From assembly GCA_003150175.1 (NCBI GenBank), contig QAKZ01000061.1, positions 1 through 48,769 of the forward strand: DNA of 48,769 bases, given 5' to 3'. The stretch comes from Coriobacteriia bacterium. GTDB taxonomy: Bacteria; Actinomycetota; Coriobacteriia; Coriobacteriales; Atopobiaceae. Under the pieces are notes generated by a model. The model saw only the letters and a program-made list of their open reading frames with translations, did no database searches and was not told the DNA's origin. Below, one piece after another: positions 18,043 to 25,822 of this stretch (positions within the stretch are counted from its first letter, which is position 1; each line of letters opens with the position of its first letter). The position numbers and the translations under genes are program-made.

Positions 18043-19542
18043 ATGTCAACTTCCGCCAAGCGCAGAAAGATGAGGGTGCTGTTCGCGGGCTCCGAGGCCG
18101 TACCGTTCTCAAAGACGGGCGGCCTCGGGGACGTGGCGGGTTCGCTGCCGCGTGCCCTCAAGCACGCGGGCGCCCGCGCCGCCGTGATCACCCCGCTCTA
18201 CGCCACCATCCCGCAGCAGTACAAGGACCAGATGAAGCACGTGGCCGATTTCTACGTGCCCCTGGCCTGGCGCAACATCTACTGCGGCATCGAGAAGGTC
18301 ACCCTGCAGGGGCTGGACTTCTACTTCATCGACAACAAGGACTACTTCGGCCGCGACAAGCTCTACGGCTACTTCGACGACGGCGAGCGCTACGCGTACT
18401 TCGCGAAGGCCATCTGCGAGGCCATCGCCAAGGTCCCCGAGCTCGAGTGCGATGTGCTGCACTGCAACGACTGGCAGACCGCCCTGTGCCCCGTCTTCCT
18501 GCGCGAGTTCTACCGCGACGTGCCCCAGTGCAACAACGTGAAGACCGTCTTCACCGTCCACAACGTCAAGTTCCAGGGCCAGTACGGTGACAAGATCCTC
18601 ACCGAGATCCTCGGCCTGGGCCACATCCCCGCCGCCCGCGACCAGCTCCGCTGCGACAAGGACTCCATCAACTACATGAAGGGCGCCCTGTGCTACTCGG
18701 ACTGGATCACCACCGTGAGCCCGAGCTACGCCAATGAGCTCAAGATGCCGTTCTACGGCGAGGGCATGGACGGGATCTTCCGCCGCCGCGCGAACGTCCT
18801 TTCCGGCATCCTCAACGGTATCGACCAGACCATCTGGAACCCCGCGTCCGACCCGATGATCCCGGCGAACTACTCCATCAACGACATGGAGCAGAAGGCC
18901 GAGTGCAAGCGCGCGCTCCAGGAGGAGCTCGGGCTCGACCAAGACCCGACCCGCCCGCTCGTCGTGAGCATCGGCCGCCTGACCGACCAGAAGGGCCTCG
19001 GGCTCGTCCGCTACGCGATGGACCACCTCATGCAGCGCGGCGTCCAGGTCGCCATCCTGGGCACCGGCGACGCGGACCACGAGAACGCCTTCCGCTACTT
19101 CCAGTCCAAGTACCCCGGCAAGATGTGCGCGCGCATCGCCTTCGACAACGCGCTCTCGCACCGCATGTACGCCGGCGGCGACATGCTGCTCATGCCGTCC
19201 GAGTTCGAGCCGTGCGGCCTTTCTCAGATGATCGCCATGCGCTACGGCACCCTTCCTGTGGTGCGCGAGACCGGCGGCCTGCGCGACTCCGTCGCCCCGT
19301 ACAACAAGTTCACGGGCGAGGGCACGGGCTTCAGCTTCGCGAACATGAACGCCGACGAGATGGCCGACACCCTGCTGGGCGCCTGCGAGATCTTCTGGAC
19401 GGACAAGCAAGCTTGGGATAAGCTCGTGAACAACGCGATGTCCACCGACTTCAGCTGGCGTCGAGCCGCGAACGACTACATGGACATCTACCACTGGCTC
19501 CACCCGGAGATCATTCGTTACAACAAGAGAAGAGATAGGTAA
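18043..19542 (+). CDS. glgA: Glycogen synthase
   Basis: This 499-residue GT5 enzyme transfers glucose from ADP-glucose to the growing chain. The ADP-glucose site KTGGLGDV starts at Lys24. The C-terminal GT-B domain carries PSEFEPCGLSQMIAMRYG and ETGGLRDSV. The upstream AGAAAG is a modest ribosome binding site. The stop codon is only four bases before the TTG start of the next gene, so the two are coupled. Confidence 0.95.
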   Translation: MSTSAKRRKMRVLFAGSEAVPFSKTGGLGDVAGSLPRALKHAGARAAVITPLYATIPQQYKDQMKHVADFYVPLAWRNIYCGIEKVTLQGLDFYFIDNKDYFGRDKLYGYFDDGERYAYFAKAICEAIAKVPELECDVLHCNDWQTALCPVFLREFYRDVPQCNNVKTVFTVHNVKFQGQYGDKILTEILGLGHIPAARDQLRCDKDSINYMKGALCYSDWITTVSPSYANELKMPFYGEGMDGIFRRRANVLSGILNGIDQTIWNPASDPMIPANYSINDMEQKAECKRALQEELGLDQDPTRPLVVSIGRLTDQKGLGLVRYAMDHLMQRGVQVAILGTGDADHENAFRYFQSKYPGKMCARIAFDNALSHRMYAGGDMLLMPSEFEPCGLSQMIAMRYGTLPVVRETGGLRDSVAPYNKFTGEGTGFSFANMNADEMADTLLGACEIFWTDKQAWDKLVNNAMSTDFSWRRAANDYMDIYHWLHPEIIRYNKRRDR

Positions 19543-19546
19543 TTCT

Positions 19547-22500
19547 TTGAGAGCTAGGCACGTAACCTCAGAGAAGGAGTACAGAACTCCATTCGGCGCC
19601 GCCCAACTGGGCGGCGTCGTCACGTTGGGCATCGATATCTGGGACGACGACGTCACGTTCTGCACGCTGAGGGTGTGGACCGATGCCCACGGCGAGCAGC
19701 TTATCGAGATGAAGGGGACGTCTGCGGGCGACCACCTGCACTTCTCGGTGGACTATAAGCCTGCCGAGACGGGCGTCGTGTGGTACAGCTTCGACATCGA
19801 GGCCTCCGACGGGGCGGTGTGGCGCTACGGCGCCAAGCCCGGCTGGACCACCGGCGAGGGCGCCTTCGCCTACGGGGACCCGCCTTCTTTCCAGATCACC
19901 GTGTTCGAGCCGCGCGCGACGCAGCCCGACTGGTACAAGAAGGGCATCGTCTACCAGGTGTTCCCCGATCGCTTCGCGCGCGGGGAGGGTTGGCGCGAGC
20001 AAGCCGAGGCTGCGCTCGCGGCACACCGCAACGGCCCCGAGCGCGTGCTCGTGGAGGATTGGGACACCGCCCCCACGTACAAGCGCAAGTCCGAAACCGA
20101 CCTGGGGATCGCGCGCTGGGACTTCTACGGCGGAACCCTCGAGGGCATCCGCGAGAAGCTCGGCTACCTCAAGGGCCTGGGCGTGACCGTCATCTACCTC
20201 AACCCGATTTTTGAGGCGCAGAGCAACCACCGCTACGACACGGCCGACTACCTGCGCATCGATCCGATGCTGGGTACCGAGAGGGACTTTGGGCGCCTGT
20301 GCGACGAGGCTGCCGAGATGGGCATCTCGGTGATTCTTGACGGCGTGTGGAACCACTGCGGCCGAGACTCGGTGTACTTCAACCGAGACGAGAACTACCC
20401 GGACGCCGGCGCTTGGCAGGCCCACGAGGACGGCGCCGAGTCGCCCTACGCCGACTGGTTCACCTTCAACGAGGACGGAACCTACGCCGGCTGGTGGGGC
20501 AACCAGGACATGCCGAGCTACCGCGACGACTGCGAGCCATTCCACGAGCTCGTGTGCGGCAAGGACGGCGTCGTCCGCAAATGGCTGCGCGCCGGCGCGC
20601 GCGGCTGGCGCATGGACGTGGCCGACGAGCTCACCGACGAGTTCATCGCCCAGATCAAGGCCGCCGCGGTGGCCGAGAAGGACGACTCCGTGCTCATCGG
20701 CGAGGTGTGGGAGGACGCGTCGAATAAGCTCGCCTACGGCAAGCTCCGCCAGTACTTCCAGGGCAAGGAGCTCGACGGCGTGATGAACTACCCGCTGCGC
20801 ACGGGGCTTCTTGACTACGTCTGCGGCCACATCGGCGCCGACGAGCTGGCCGCCCGCCTGGAGCAGCTGCGCGAGAACTACCCGCGCGACGCGTTCTACA
20901 GCTCGCTCAACCTGCTGGGCAGCCACGACCGCGAGCGCCTCTACACGGTGCTCGGAGGCGCGCCCGACCCCGACTCGATGACCGAGGACGAGCGCGAGAC
21001 GTTCCACCTCGACACGGGCCAGGCGTCTCTTGCCATGAGCCGCCTGTGGCTCACTGTGCTGCTGCAGATGACGCTGCCCGGCGTGCCGTGCGTGTACTAC
21101 GGCGATGAGCTGGGCCTCGAGGGCCTGCGCGACCCGTATAACCGCGCGACCTTCCCGTGGGGCGGAGGTCGTCGCGACTGCTTCAACATATTCCGCAACG
21201 CCATCGCCATCCGAAAGACGCTGCCGGTGCTCACCGACGGCGAGTTCGAGCCCTTTAGCAGCGGGCACGGCGTGTTCGGCTTCTGGCGCCGCGGCAAGGA
21301 CGGCAGCCAGGTCTGCGTGCTCGTCAACGCCGGCCTCCACGACTCGCGCACCGTGCGTGTGCCCATGGTCGACGAGGCCGTGAGCGACGTGGTGAGCGGC
21401 AACGCGCCCAAGGTCGACCACGGCCAGGCAGAGGTCTTCCTGTGGCCGCTCGGCACCGCCATCCTGCACTTCCACAAGAAGATTCGTCTCCAGAAGCCGC
21501 TCGAGCGCGGCATGGGCGTGCTGTGCCACGTGACCTCCATCCCCAACGGCGGCAAGCCCGGTACCCTGGGTGCCCCGGCAAAGAAGTTCGTGGACTGGCT
21601 CGCCGACGCCGGCGTGCGCTACTGGCAGGTGCTCCCCGTGACCCCGCCCGACAGCTTCGGCTCCCCGTACGCGGGCCTCGGCGCCTTCGCGGGCAACACC
21701 GCGCTGCTCGAGAAGGGTATCGATAAGACCCTCGCCGCGCTCAAGGGCTGCGAGAAGACCCGCGAGTTCCGCGAGTTCTGCGAGGCGAACGAGTACTGGC
21801 TCACGAGCTACGCGTGCTTCATGGCGATCAAGGACCTGCTCGGGCCCGTCGAGTGGCAGAAGTGGCCGGCCAAGTACCGGAGCTTCTCGCCGGAGCTCGC
21901 CGAGGACCCCAAGCTCAAGGCTGGTGTGCTCAAGCACGCGAAGCTGCAGTTCGAGTTCGAGCGCGAGTGGGCCGAGCTGCGCGAGTACGCGAACAGCCGC
22001 GGTATCGCCATCGTGGGCGACATGCCCATGTACGTGAGCGGCGACTCCGCCGACGTGTGGGCCGAGCCGGACATCTTCAACCTCGATGACGACGGCTACG
22101 CCGGCGCCCAGGCCGGCGCGCCCGGCGACGCCTTCGCGCCTGAGGGGCAGCTCTGGGGCAACCCGACCTACCGTTGGGATGTCTTGGCCGAGCAGGGATA
22201 CGGCTGGTGGCTCTGCCGCTTCAGCCGTGCATTCGATGTGTACGACTACGTGCGCCTGGATCACTTCATCGGGTTCTCTTCGTACTACTCGATCCCCAAG
22301 GGCAAGAAGCCCAGCGAGGGTGAGTTCAACTTCGGCCCGGGCGCCGCGCTCTTCGAGGCAGCCTATGCGCAGTTCGGCCCGCTGCCGTTCATCGCCGAGG
22401 ATCTGGGCGTGATCACGCCCGCCGTCCGCGCGCTCGTGGCGCAGACGGGCATCCCGGGCATGGACGTCGTGCAGTTCGCCGACAACGACGTGCGCGGCGG

Positions 22501-22816
22501 CTACGAGCCGAAGCCGGGCACCATCGTCTACGCCGGCACGCACGACAACCAGACCCTGCTCGGGTGGGTCAAGTCGCGCTTTGGCGTCGAGGGCGAGGAG
22601 GCCCGCGAGCTCGCGGGACGCATCGCCCGCGATGTGCTGGCGACCGACGCCGACGTTGCCGTTATGCAGCTGCAAGACGTGCTCGGCTTGGACGACGACG
22701 CGCGCATGAACGTTCCCGGCGTGGCCGAGGGCAACTGGACCTGGCAAGCCGACGCCGCCGACGTCGCGGCCGCGGCCGACCACCTCGCCGACCTCGTCCG
22801 CGAGAGCGGGCGGTAA
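19547..22816 (+). CDS. GH13 alpha-amylase/neopullulanase fused to GH77 4-alpha-glucanotransferase
   Basis: One 1089-residue chain holds two complete glucan enzymes. Residues 1-130 are an Ig-like N-terminal domain. A GH13 barrel follows with catalytic Asp357 (GWRMDVADE), Glu386 (IGEVWED) and Asp461 (GSHDRER). After about residue 643 a MalQ-type GH77 domain begins, with Asp905 (VRLDHF), Glu951 (IAEDLG) and Asp1000 (THDNQT). The chain should cut and re-join alpha-1,4 glucans from glycogen or maltodextrin; debranching by the GH13 part is possible but unproven. The start is TTG at 19547, four bases after glgA, with AGG eight bases upstream; no ATG or GTG keeps the N-terminal domain whole. It is the last gene of the glycogen operon. 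Confidence 0.9.
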   Translation: MRARHVTSEKEYRTPFGAAQLGGVVTLGIDIWDDDVTFCTLRVWTDAHGEQLIEMKGTSAGDHLHFSVDYKPAETGVVWYSFDIEASDGAVWRYGAKPGWTTGEGAFAYGDPPSFQITVFEPRATQPDWYKKGIVYQVFPDRFARGEGWREQAEAALAAHRNGPERVLVEDWDTAPTYKRKSETDLGIARWDFYGGTLEGIREKLGYLKGLGVTVIYLNPIFEAQSNHRYDTADYLRIDPMLGTERDFGRLCDEAAEMGISVILDGVWNHCGRDSVYFNRDENYPDAGAWQAHEDGAESPYADWFTFNEDGTYAGWWGNQDMPSYRDDCEPFHELVCGKDGVVRKWLRAGARGWRMDVADELTDEFIAQIKAAAVAEKDDSVLIGEVWEDASNKLAYGKLRQYFQGKELDGVMNYPLRTGLLDYVCGHIGADELAARLEQLRENYPRDAFYSSLNLLGSHDRERLYTVLGGAPDPDSMTEDERETFHLDTGQASLAMSRLWLTVLLQMTLPGVPCVYYGDELGLEGLRDPYNRATFPWGGGRRDCFNIFRNAIAIRKTLPVLTDGEFEPFSSGHGVFGFWRRGKDGSQVCVLVNAGLHDSRTVRVPMVDEAVSDVVSGNAPKVDHGQAEVFLWPLGTAILHFHKKIRLQKPLERGMGVLCHVTSIPNGGKPGTLGAPAKKFVDWLADAGVRYWQVLPVTPPDSFGSPYAGLGAFAGNTALLEKGIDKTLAALKGCEKTREFREFCEANEYWLTSYACFMAIKDLLGPVEWQKWPAKYRSFSPELAEDPKLKAGVLKHAKLQFEFEREWAELREYANSRGIAIVGDMPMYVSGDSADVWAEPDIFNLDDDGYAGAQAGAPGDAFAPEGQLWGNPTYRWDVLAEQGYGWWLCRFSRAFDVYDYVRLDHFIGFSSYYSIPKGKKPSEGEFNFGPGAALFEAAYAQFGPLPFIAEDLGVITPAVRALVAQTGIPGMDVVQFADNDVRGGYEPKPGTIVYAGTHDNQTLLGWVKSRFGVEGEEARELAGRIARDVLATDADVAVMQLQDVLGLDDDARMNVPGVAEGNWTWQADAADVAAAADHLADLVRESGR

Positions 22817-22860
22817 GGGGCGAGGCGCCGGAGAGCCCTGCTCGCCGGCCTTGCGCCTCA

Positions 22861-23009
22861 TGCAAAGAATTCGGCACTTGTTGGGCCTCTTGCAAAGAAA
22901 ACGGCTTCCGTTGGCCCATTTGCAAAAATAACGGCACTTGTTGAGTCTCGCGGGACCAACAAGTGCCGCTTTCTTTGCATTCGGGCCAACGGAAGCCCGA
23001 TTTTTTGCA
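22861..23009. repeat. 30-nt-periodic inverted repeat array
   Basis: Three direct units start with TGCAAA at 22861, 22891 and 22921. Two inverted units end with the same TGCA at 22976-22979 and 23006-23009. The spacing is exactly 30 bases within each arm. Unit cores alternate between CGGCACTTGTTG and CGGCTTCCGTTGG, and the inverted side mirrors the last two units in order, so 22891-23009 can fold on itself. It fills the gap between the glycogen operon and the next gene. There are no spacers, so it is not a CRISPR. Confidence 0.85.
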
Positions 23010-23103
23010 AAGAGGGGCGGGGCGCGCGAAATGTTGCGCAACGCGGCGCGGGCTTCTTGGTACATGATGAAGAAGGCCTGATAAGGCGCGGAAAGGGATG
23101 CCG

Positions 23104-24280
23104 ATGTGCTGCACGGAATGCGGGGCGGAGAACGAAGAGGGCGCGGAGTTTTGCACCAACTGCGGGGCACCGCTGACCGACGGCATCGACGCGATGACTG
23201 CGGGCGCGACTGCCGCCATGCCGGCTGCCGCGCCTGCCGGCCTTACCGCCCCCGCTGAGGCGCCTGCCGCGGCATCGCCCCGCGTCGGCAAGAAGCCCGC
23301 CACGCGCCGCGCCGTCGCGATCGCACTTCTTGCCGCCGTCGTGATCGCGGCCGGCGGGGGAGCGGGCTATTACTTCGGCGTTTACCGGGCCGACCAAGAG
23401 CGCATTGCGCAGGAACAGGCTGATTACGAGGCAAAACACTCCGAGCATGCCGTGACTCTCGGCGTTATGGGGGGGCGGATGGGACACGTCCGAGGGCGCG
23501 TCGAAGCTGCCGGTCAGCGTGACGGGGGCCGACGTCGACGGCAACCGGGTCAACATGACCGCGTTCGTCGACTCGGACGGCAAGGGCCTGAAGCTGGTCC
23601 AGGGGTCGTACGAGCTGGGGCTCGCCGGCTCCCCGCTCGGCCACGACGGGACCGTGTGGGCCACGCCGTGCACGACGTTCGGGCTTAAGCTGGATAGCTC
23701 TTTGGAGAAGGATCAGGAGGTCGACGCATCTTCGGGCGAGGCGATCAAGCTCGGCAACAAGATCGACCCCATCGACGTGACGGACGAGCAGCTCGATACC
23801 GCCGAGAAGCTCGCGATGCAGGGCGGCTGCGACTCGGAGACCACCGCCAAGGCGCTCGCCTCCGCGGCGAGGAGCTCGAGGGACGCAGCGGTCTCCGCGA
23901 AGCAGGCGAAGGACGCCGCCGAGGCCCAGAAGCGGGCCGAGCAGGAGGCGAAGAAGGCGAAGGACGAGGCCGCTCATGCCCAGCGGAACGCCGCGTCCTC
24001 GGGCGCGCCCAATGGCGCGGCGCCGTTCTGGGGCGCGTTCGCTATGGCGAGCAAGAACCCCGAAACGTCCTGGAACAAGGTCGAGGAGCTGCAGAAATCC
24101 GGGTTCCCCGACGCGACCGTCGTCTGCACGACGGACTGGGGGAACCTGAACAAAGAGACCTGGTACTCCGTCACCGCCGGGCTGTACGCGAGCGAGGATG
24201 TGGCGGTGCACGTCGTCGACCAGCTCAAGGACCGCGGGATCTCGGATGCGTACGCGCGGTACTCCGGGGCGCACAAGTAG
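23104..24280 (+). pseudogene. Zinc-ribbon membrane protein, frameshifted in a run of seven G
   Basis: This is a paralogue of the 1446-2588 gene. The first frame gives a zinc ribbon (CTEC, CTNC), a linker and a transmembrane helix near residues 61-83. It then meets seven G at 23469-23475. After that point the homology with the paralogue (GWDT...KLPV, DVTDEQL) continues one base further on, and the second frame is open to 24280 through a long Ala/Lys/Glu-rich helix and a C-terminal domain with an SPOR-like look (ETSWNKVEELQKSGF). Removing one G restores a single protein of about 390 residues. The start is ATG 23104 rather than 23098, because GGAAAGG then has normal spacing. It could be a true pseudogene, a slippage (phase-variable) switch or a sequencing error. 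Confidence 0.75.
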
Positions 24281-24361
24281 CGTCTCGCGGCTTGGACGGT
24301 CTCGAGCTTCTTGCCGGCACGGCGATTTCCGCGAGCGGGAAGCCGTGGGCGCCCGTTGGGG

Positions 24362-24395
24362 TATGCTGAATAACTATGGCAAGGATTGACATACC
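24362..24395 (+). promoter_or_regulatory. Promoter and possible autoregulatory operator of the LacI-type gene
   Basis: A TATGCT hexamer at 24362-24367 is a likely -10. The 12-mer GATTGACATACC at 24384-24395 lies just after the expected transcript start and recurs exactly at 25766-25777, before the GH32-like gene. A shared site upstream of regulator and target is typical of LacI-family autoregulation. Confidence 0.45.
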
Positions 24396-24410
24396 GAGGA
24401 CGGCGACGTC

Positions 24411-25421
24411 ATGGCACGTGGGGGCAACCAATCGAAGGAAGCGGCGAAGCCGGGGATCAAAGAGGTCGCGGCGGTCGCCGGGGTCTCGCCGACGACGGTC
24501 TCGCGCGTGCTCAATAACCGCGGTTACATCAGCAAAGAAACCCGCGACAAAGTCCACGCCGCGATGGAGCGCATCAACTATGCGCCCAACGACATCGCCC
24601 GCGCCATGCTCAACGGCCGGCTCAACCTTATCGGCATGATCGTCCCCTTTGTGAGCAGTCCGTTCCACGGCCAGATCGTGCAGGCGGTCGAGCGCACGCT
24701 TGCCGAGAACGGCTTCAAGATGCTCCTGTGCAACAGCGCCTGCCGTCCCGACCTCGAGCGCGCCTACATCGACATGCTCCGGCGCAACATGGTCGACGGC
24801 GTCATCGTCAACTCGCTGAACATCGGTGCCGAGGCGTACGCCGAGATGGGCTTAAGCCTCGTGGGAATCGACTGCGATCTCGGTGAAGGCTCCGTCCAGG
24901 TCGCGAGTGACAGTTATCGGATGGGCGAGCTCGCCACGCGGCGCCTCCTCGACGACGGGTGCCGCCGGATCCTGTGCCTGCGCAACAACAGCCGCATGAG
25001 GATGCCCGGCAACAAGCGAACCGAGGCGTATCGCGACCTCGTCGCGGCGGCCGGCCTGCCCGCGCTTGTCCGCGAGGTTGAGTTCGTCCGGCCCGACGCC
25101 GAGAAGGAGCTCGCGATCGCACAGATCCTCGCCGAGAACCCTGACATCGACGGGATCTTCGCAGGCGACGACACGATGGCGGCGGTCTGCCTCAACGTGA
25201 TGCGCAAGCGCGGCCTCGCCGCCCCGGACGACATCAAGGTCGTCGGTGCCGACGGCGCGCGCCGCACGATGACCTTCATGCCGGATCTGACGACCGTGCG
25301 CCAGGATATCGACCGCATCGGCGAGCTCGCCGCGGAGTCCGTGATCGCGCTGGTCAACGGCGAGAAGCCCGAGTCGAACACGAAGCTTCCCGTGGAGCTG
25401 CTGGTGGGGAAGACCGCGTAG
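24411..25421 (+). CDS. LacI-family transcriptional regulator
   Basis: The 336-residue protein has an N-terminal helix-turn-helix at about 16-38 (IKEVAAVAGVSPTTVSRVL). A hinge helix and a periplasmic-binding-protein-like effector domain follow (GMIVPFVSSPF, DGIFAGDD). Such proteins usually repress sugar genes until an inducing sugar or sugar phosphate binds. It sits directly upstream of a GH32/PTS/GH32 set, so a sucrose or fructo-oligosaccharide signal is inferred. GAGGA upstream of the ATG supports the start. Confidence 0.88.
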   Translation: MARGGNQSKEAAKPGIKEVAAVAGVSPTTVSRVLNNRGYISKETRDKVHAAMERINYAPNDIARAMLNGRLNLIGMIVPFVSSPFHGQIVQAVERTLAENGFKMLLCNSACRPDLERAYIDMLRRNMVDGVIVNSLNIGAEAYAEMGLSLVGIDCDLGEGSVQVASDSYRMGELATRRLLDDGCRRILCLRNNSRMRMPGNKRTEAYRDLVAAAGLPALVREVEFVRPDAEKELAIAQILAENPDIDGIFAGDDTMAAVCLNVMRKRGLAAPDDIKVVGADGARRTMTFMPDLTTVRQDIDRIGELAAESVIALVNGEKPESNTKLPVELLVGKTA

Positions 25422-25508
25422 GGGCGGGCTTCTTGTCGCGGGCGTTCGCCGCGCTTTGTCGGCCCCGCAATTCTCATCGCGCGTTTGATGGCGCGCTTGG
25501 CAATAGGT

Positions 25509-25672
25509 GCTGAACCCAATGACCGTCGTCCAGCGGTGGCGGCGCTGCCCGATGGCGCTGCGGGCATGTGTGGCAATGGATGCTGCGCCCAATGACTGTC
25601 ACCCAGCGATGGGTGTCACTGGCTGATGGGTGTCCCAGAAAGCTGCACGCAATGACTGTCACCCAGTGATGG
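25509..25672. repeat. Three-copy intergenic repeat
   Basis: A 31-base unit with core CAATGACTGTCACCCAGCGA occurs at 25509-25539 (most diverged), 25582-25612 and 25642-25672. Copies start with GCTG and end with GG. The second copy contains TGTCACCC-AGCGAT-GGGTGTCA, an imperfect palindrome, so each unit may fold. It lies in the 401-base gap between the LacI-type gene and its likely targets. No coding sequence was found there. Confidence 0.7.
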
Positions 25673-25740
25673 TGGATGCCGTTCGCCGGCGTATGTCAAC
25701 CGTTTGCAGAATCATGACCAGACCAAATGGATTTGTCCGT

Positions 25741-25779
25741 ATGAAAACGATTGACACATGAAAACGATTGACATACCTT
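25741..25779 (+). promoter_or_regulatory. Promoter and tandem operator-like sites of the sucrose locus
   Basis: ATGAAAACGATTGACA is repeated in tandem at 25741 and 25758, the two starts 17-18 bases apart. Each contains the A/T-flanked central CG (AAAACGATTG) typical of LacI-family operators. The first TTGACA (25751-25756) has TACCTT 17 bases downstream, a plausible -35/-10 pair. The second repeat overlaps the spacer, where a repressor would block polymerase. Confidence 0.55.
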
Positions 25780-25822
25780 ACAGACGTCAGGCACACGAAC
25801 CTTTGTCGGAAGGAAGCTTCGG

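Noticed and set aside
22861..22950. A Cys-rich decapeptide repeat (CKEFGTCWAS type) encoded by the 30-nt units
   Set aside because: The frame has no nearby start codon or ribosome binding site, and the inverted units encode unrelated residues; the DNA symmetry explains the pattern better.
22861..23009. CRISPR array
   Set aside because: Units are contiguous without spacers, they invert halfway, and no cas genes are in the window.
19568..23170. A 1200-codon open frame on the minus strand opposite the GH13-GH77 gene (and a 996-codon one at 25787-28777)
   Set aside because: High GC removes stop codons from the antisense frame. The translations have no recognisable domains, while the + strand genes show full motifs and ribosome binding sites.
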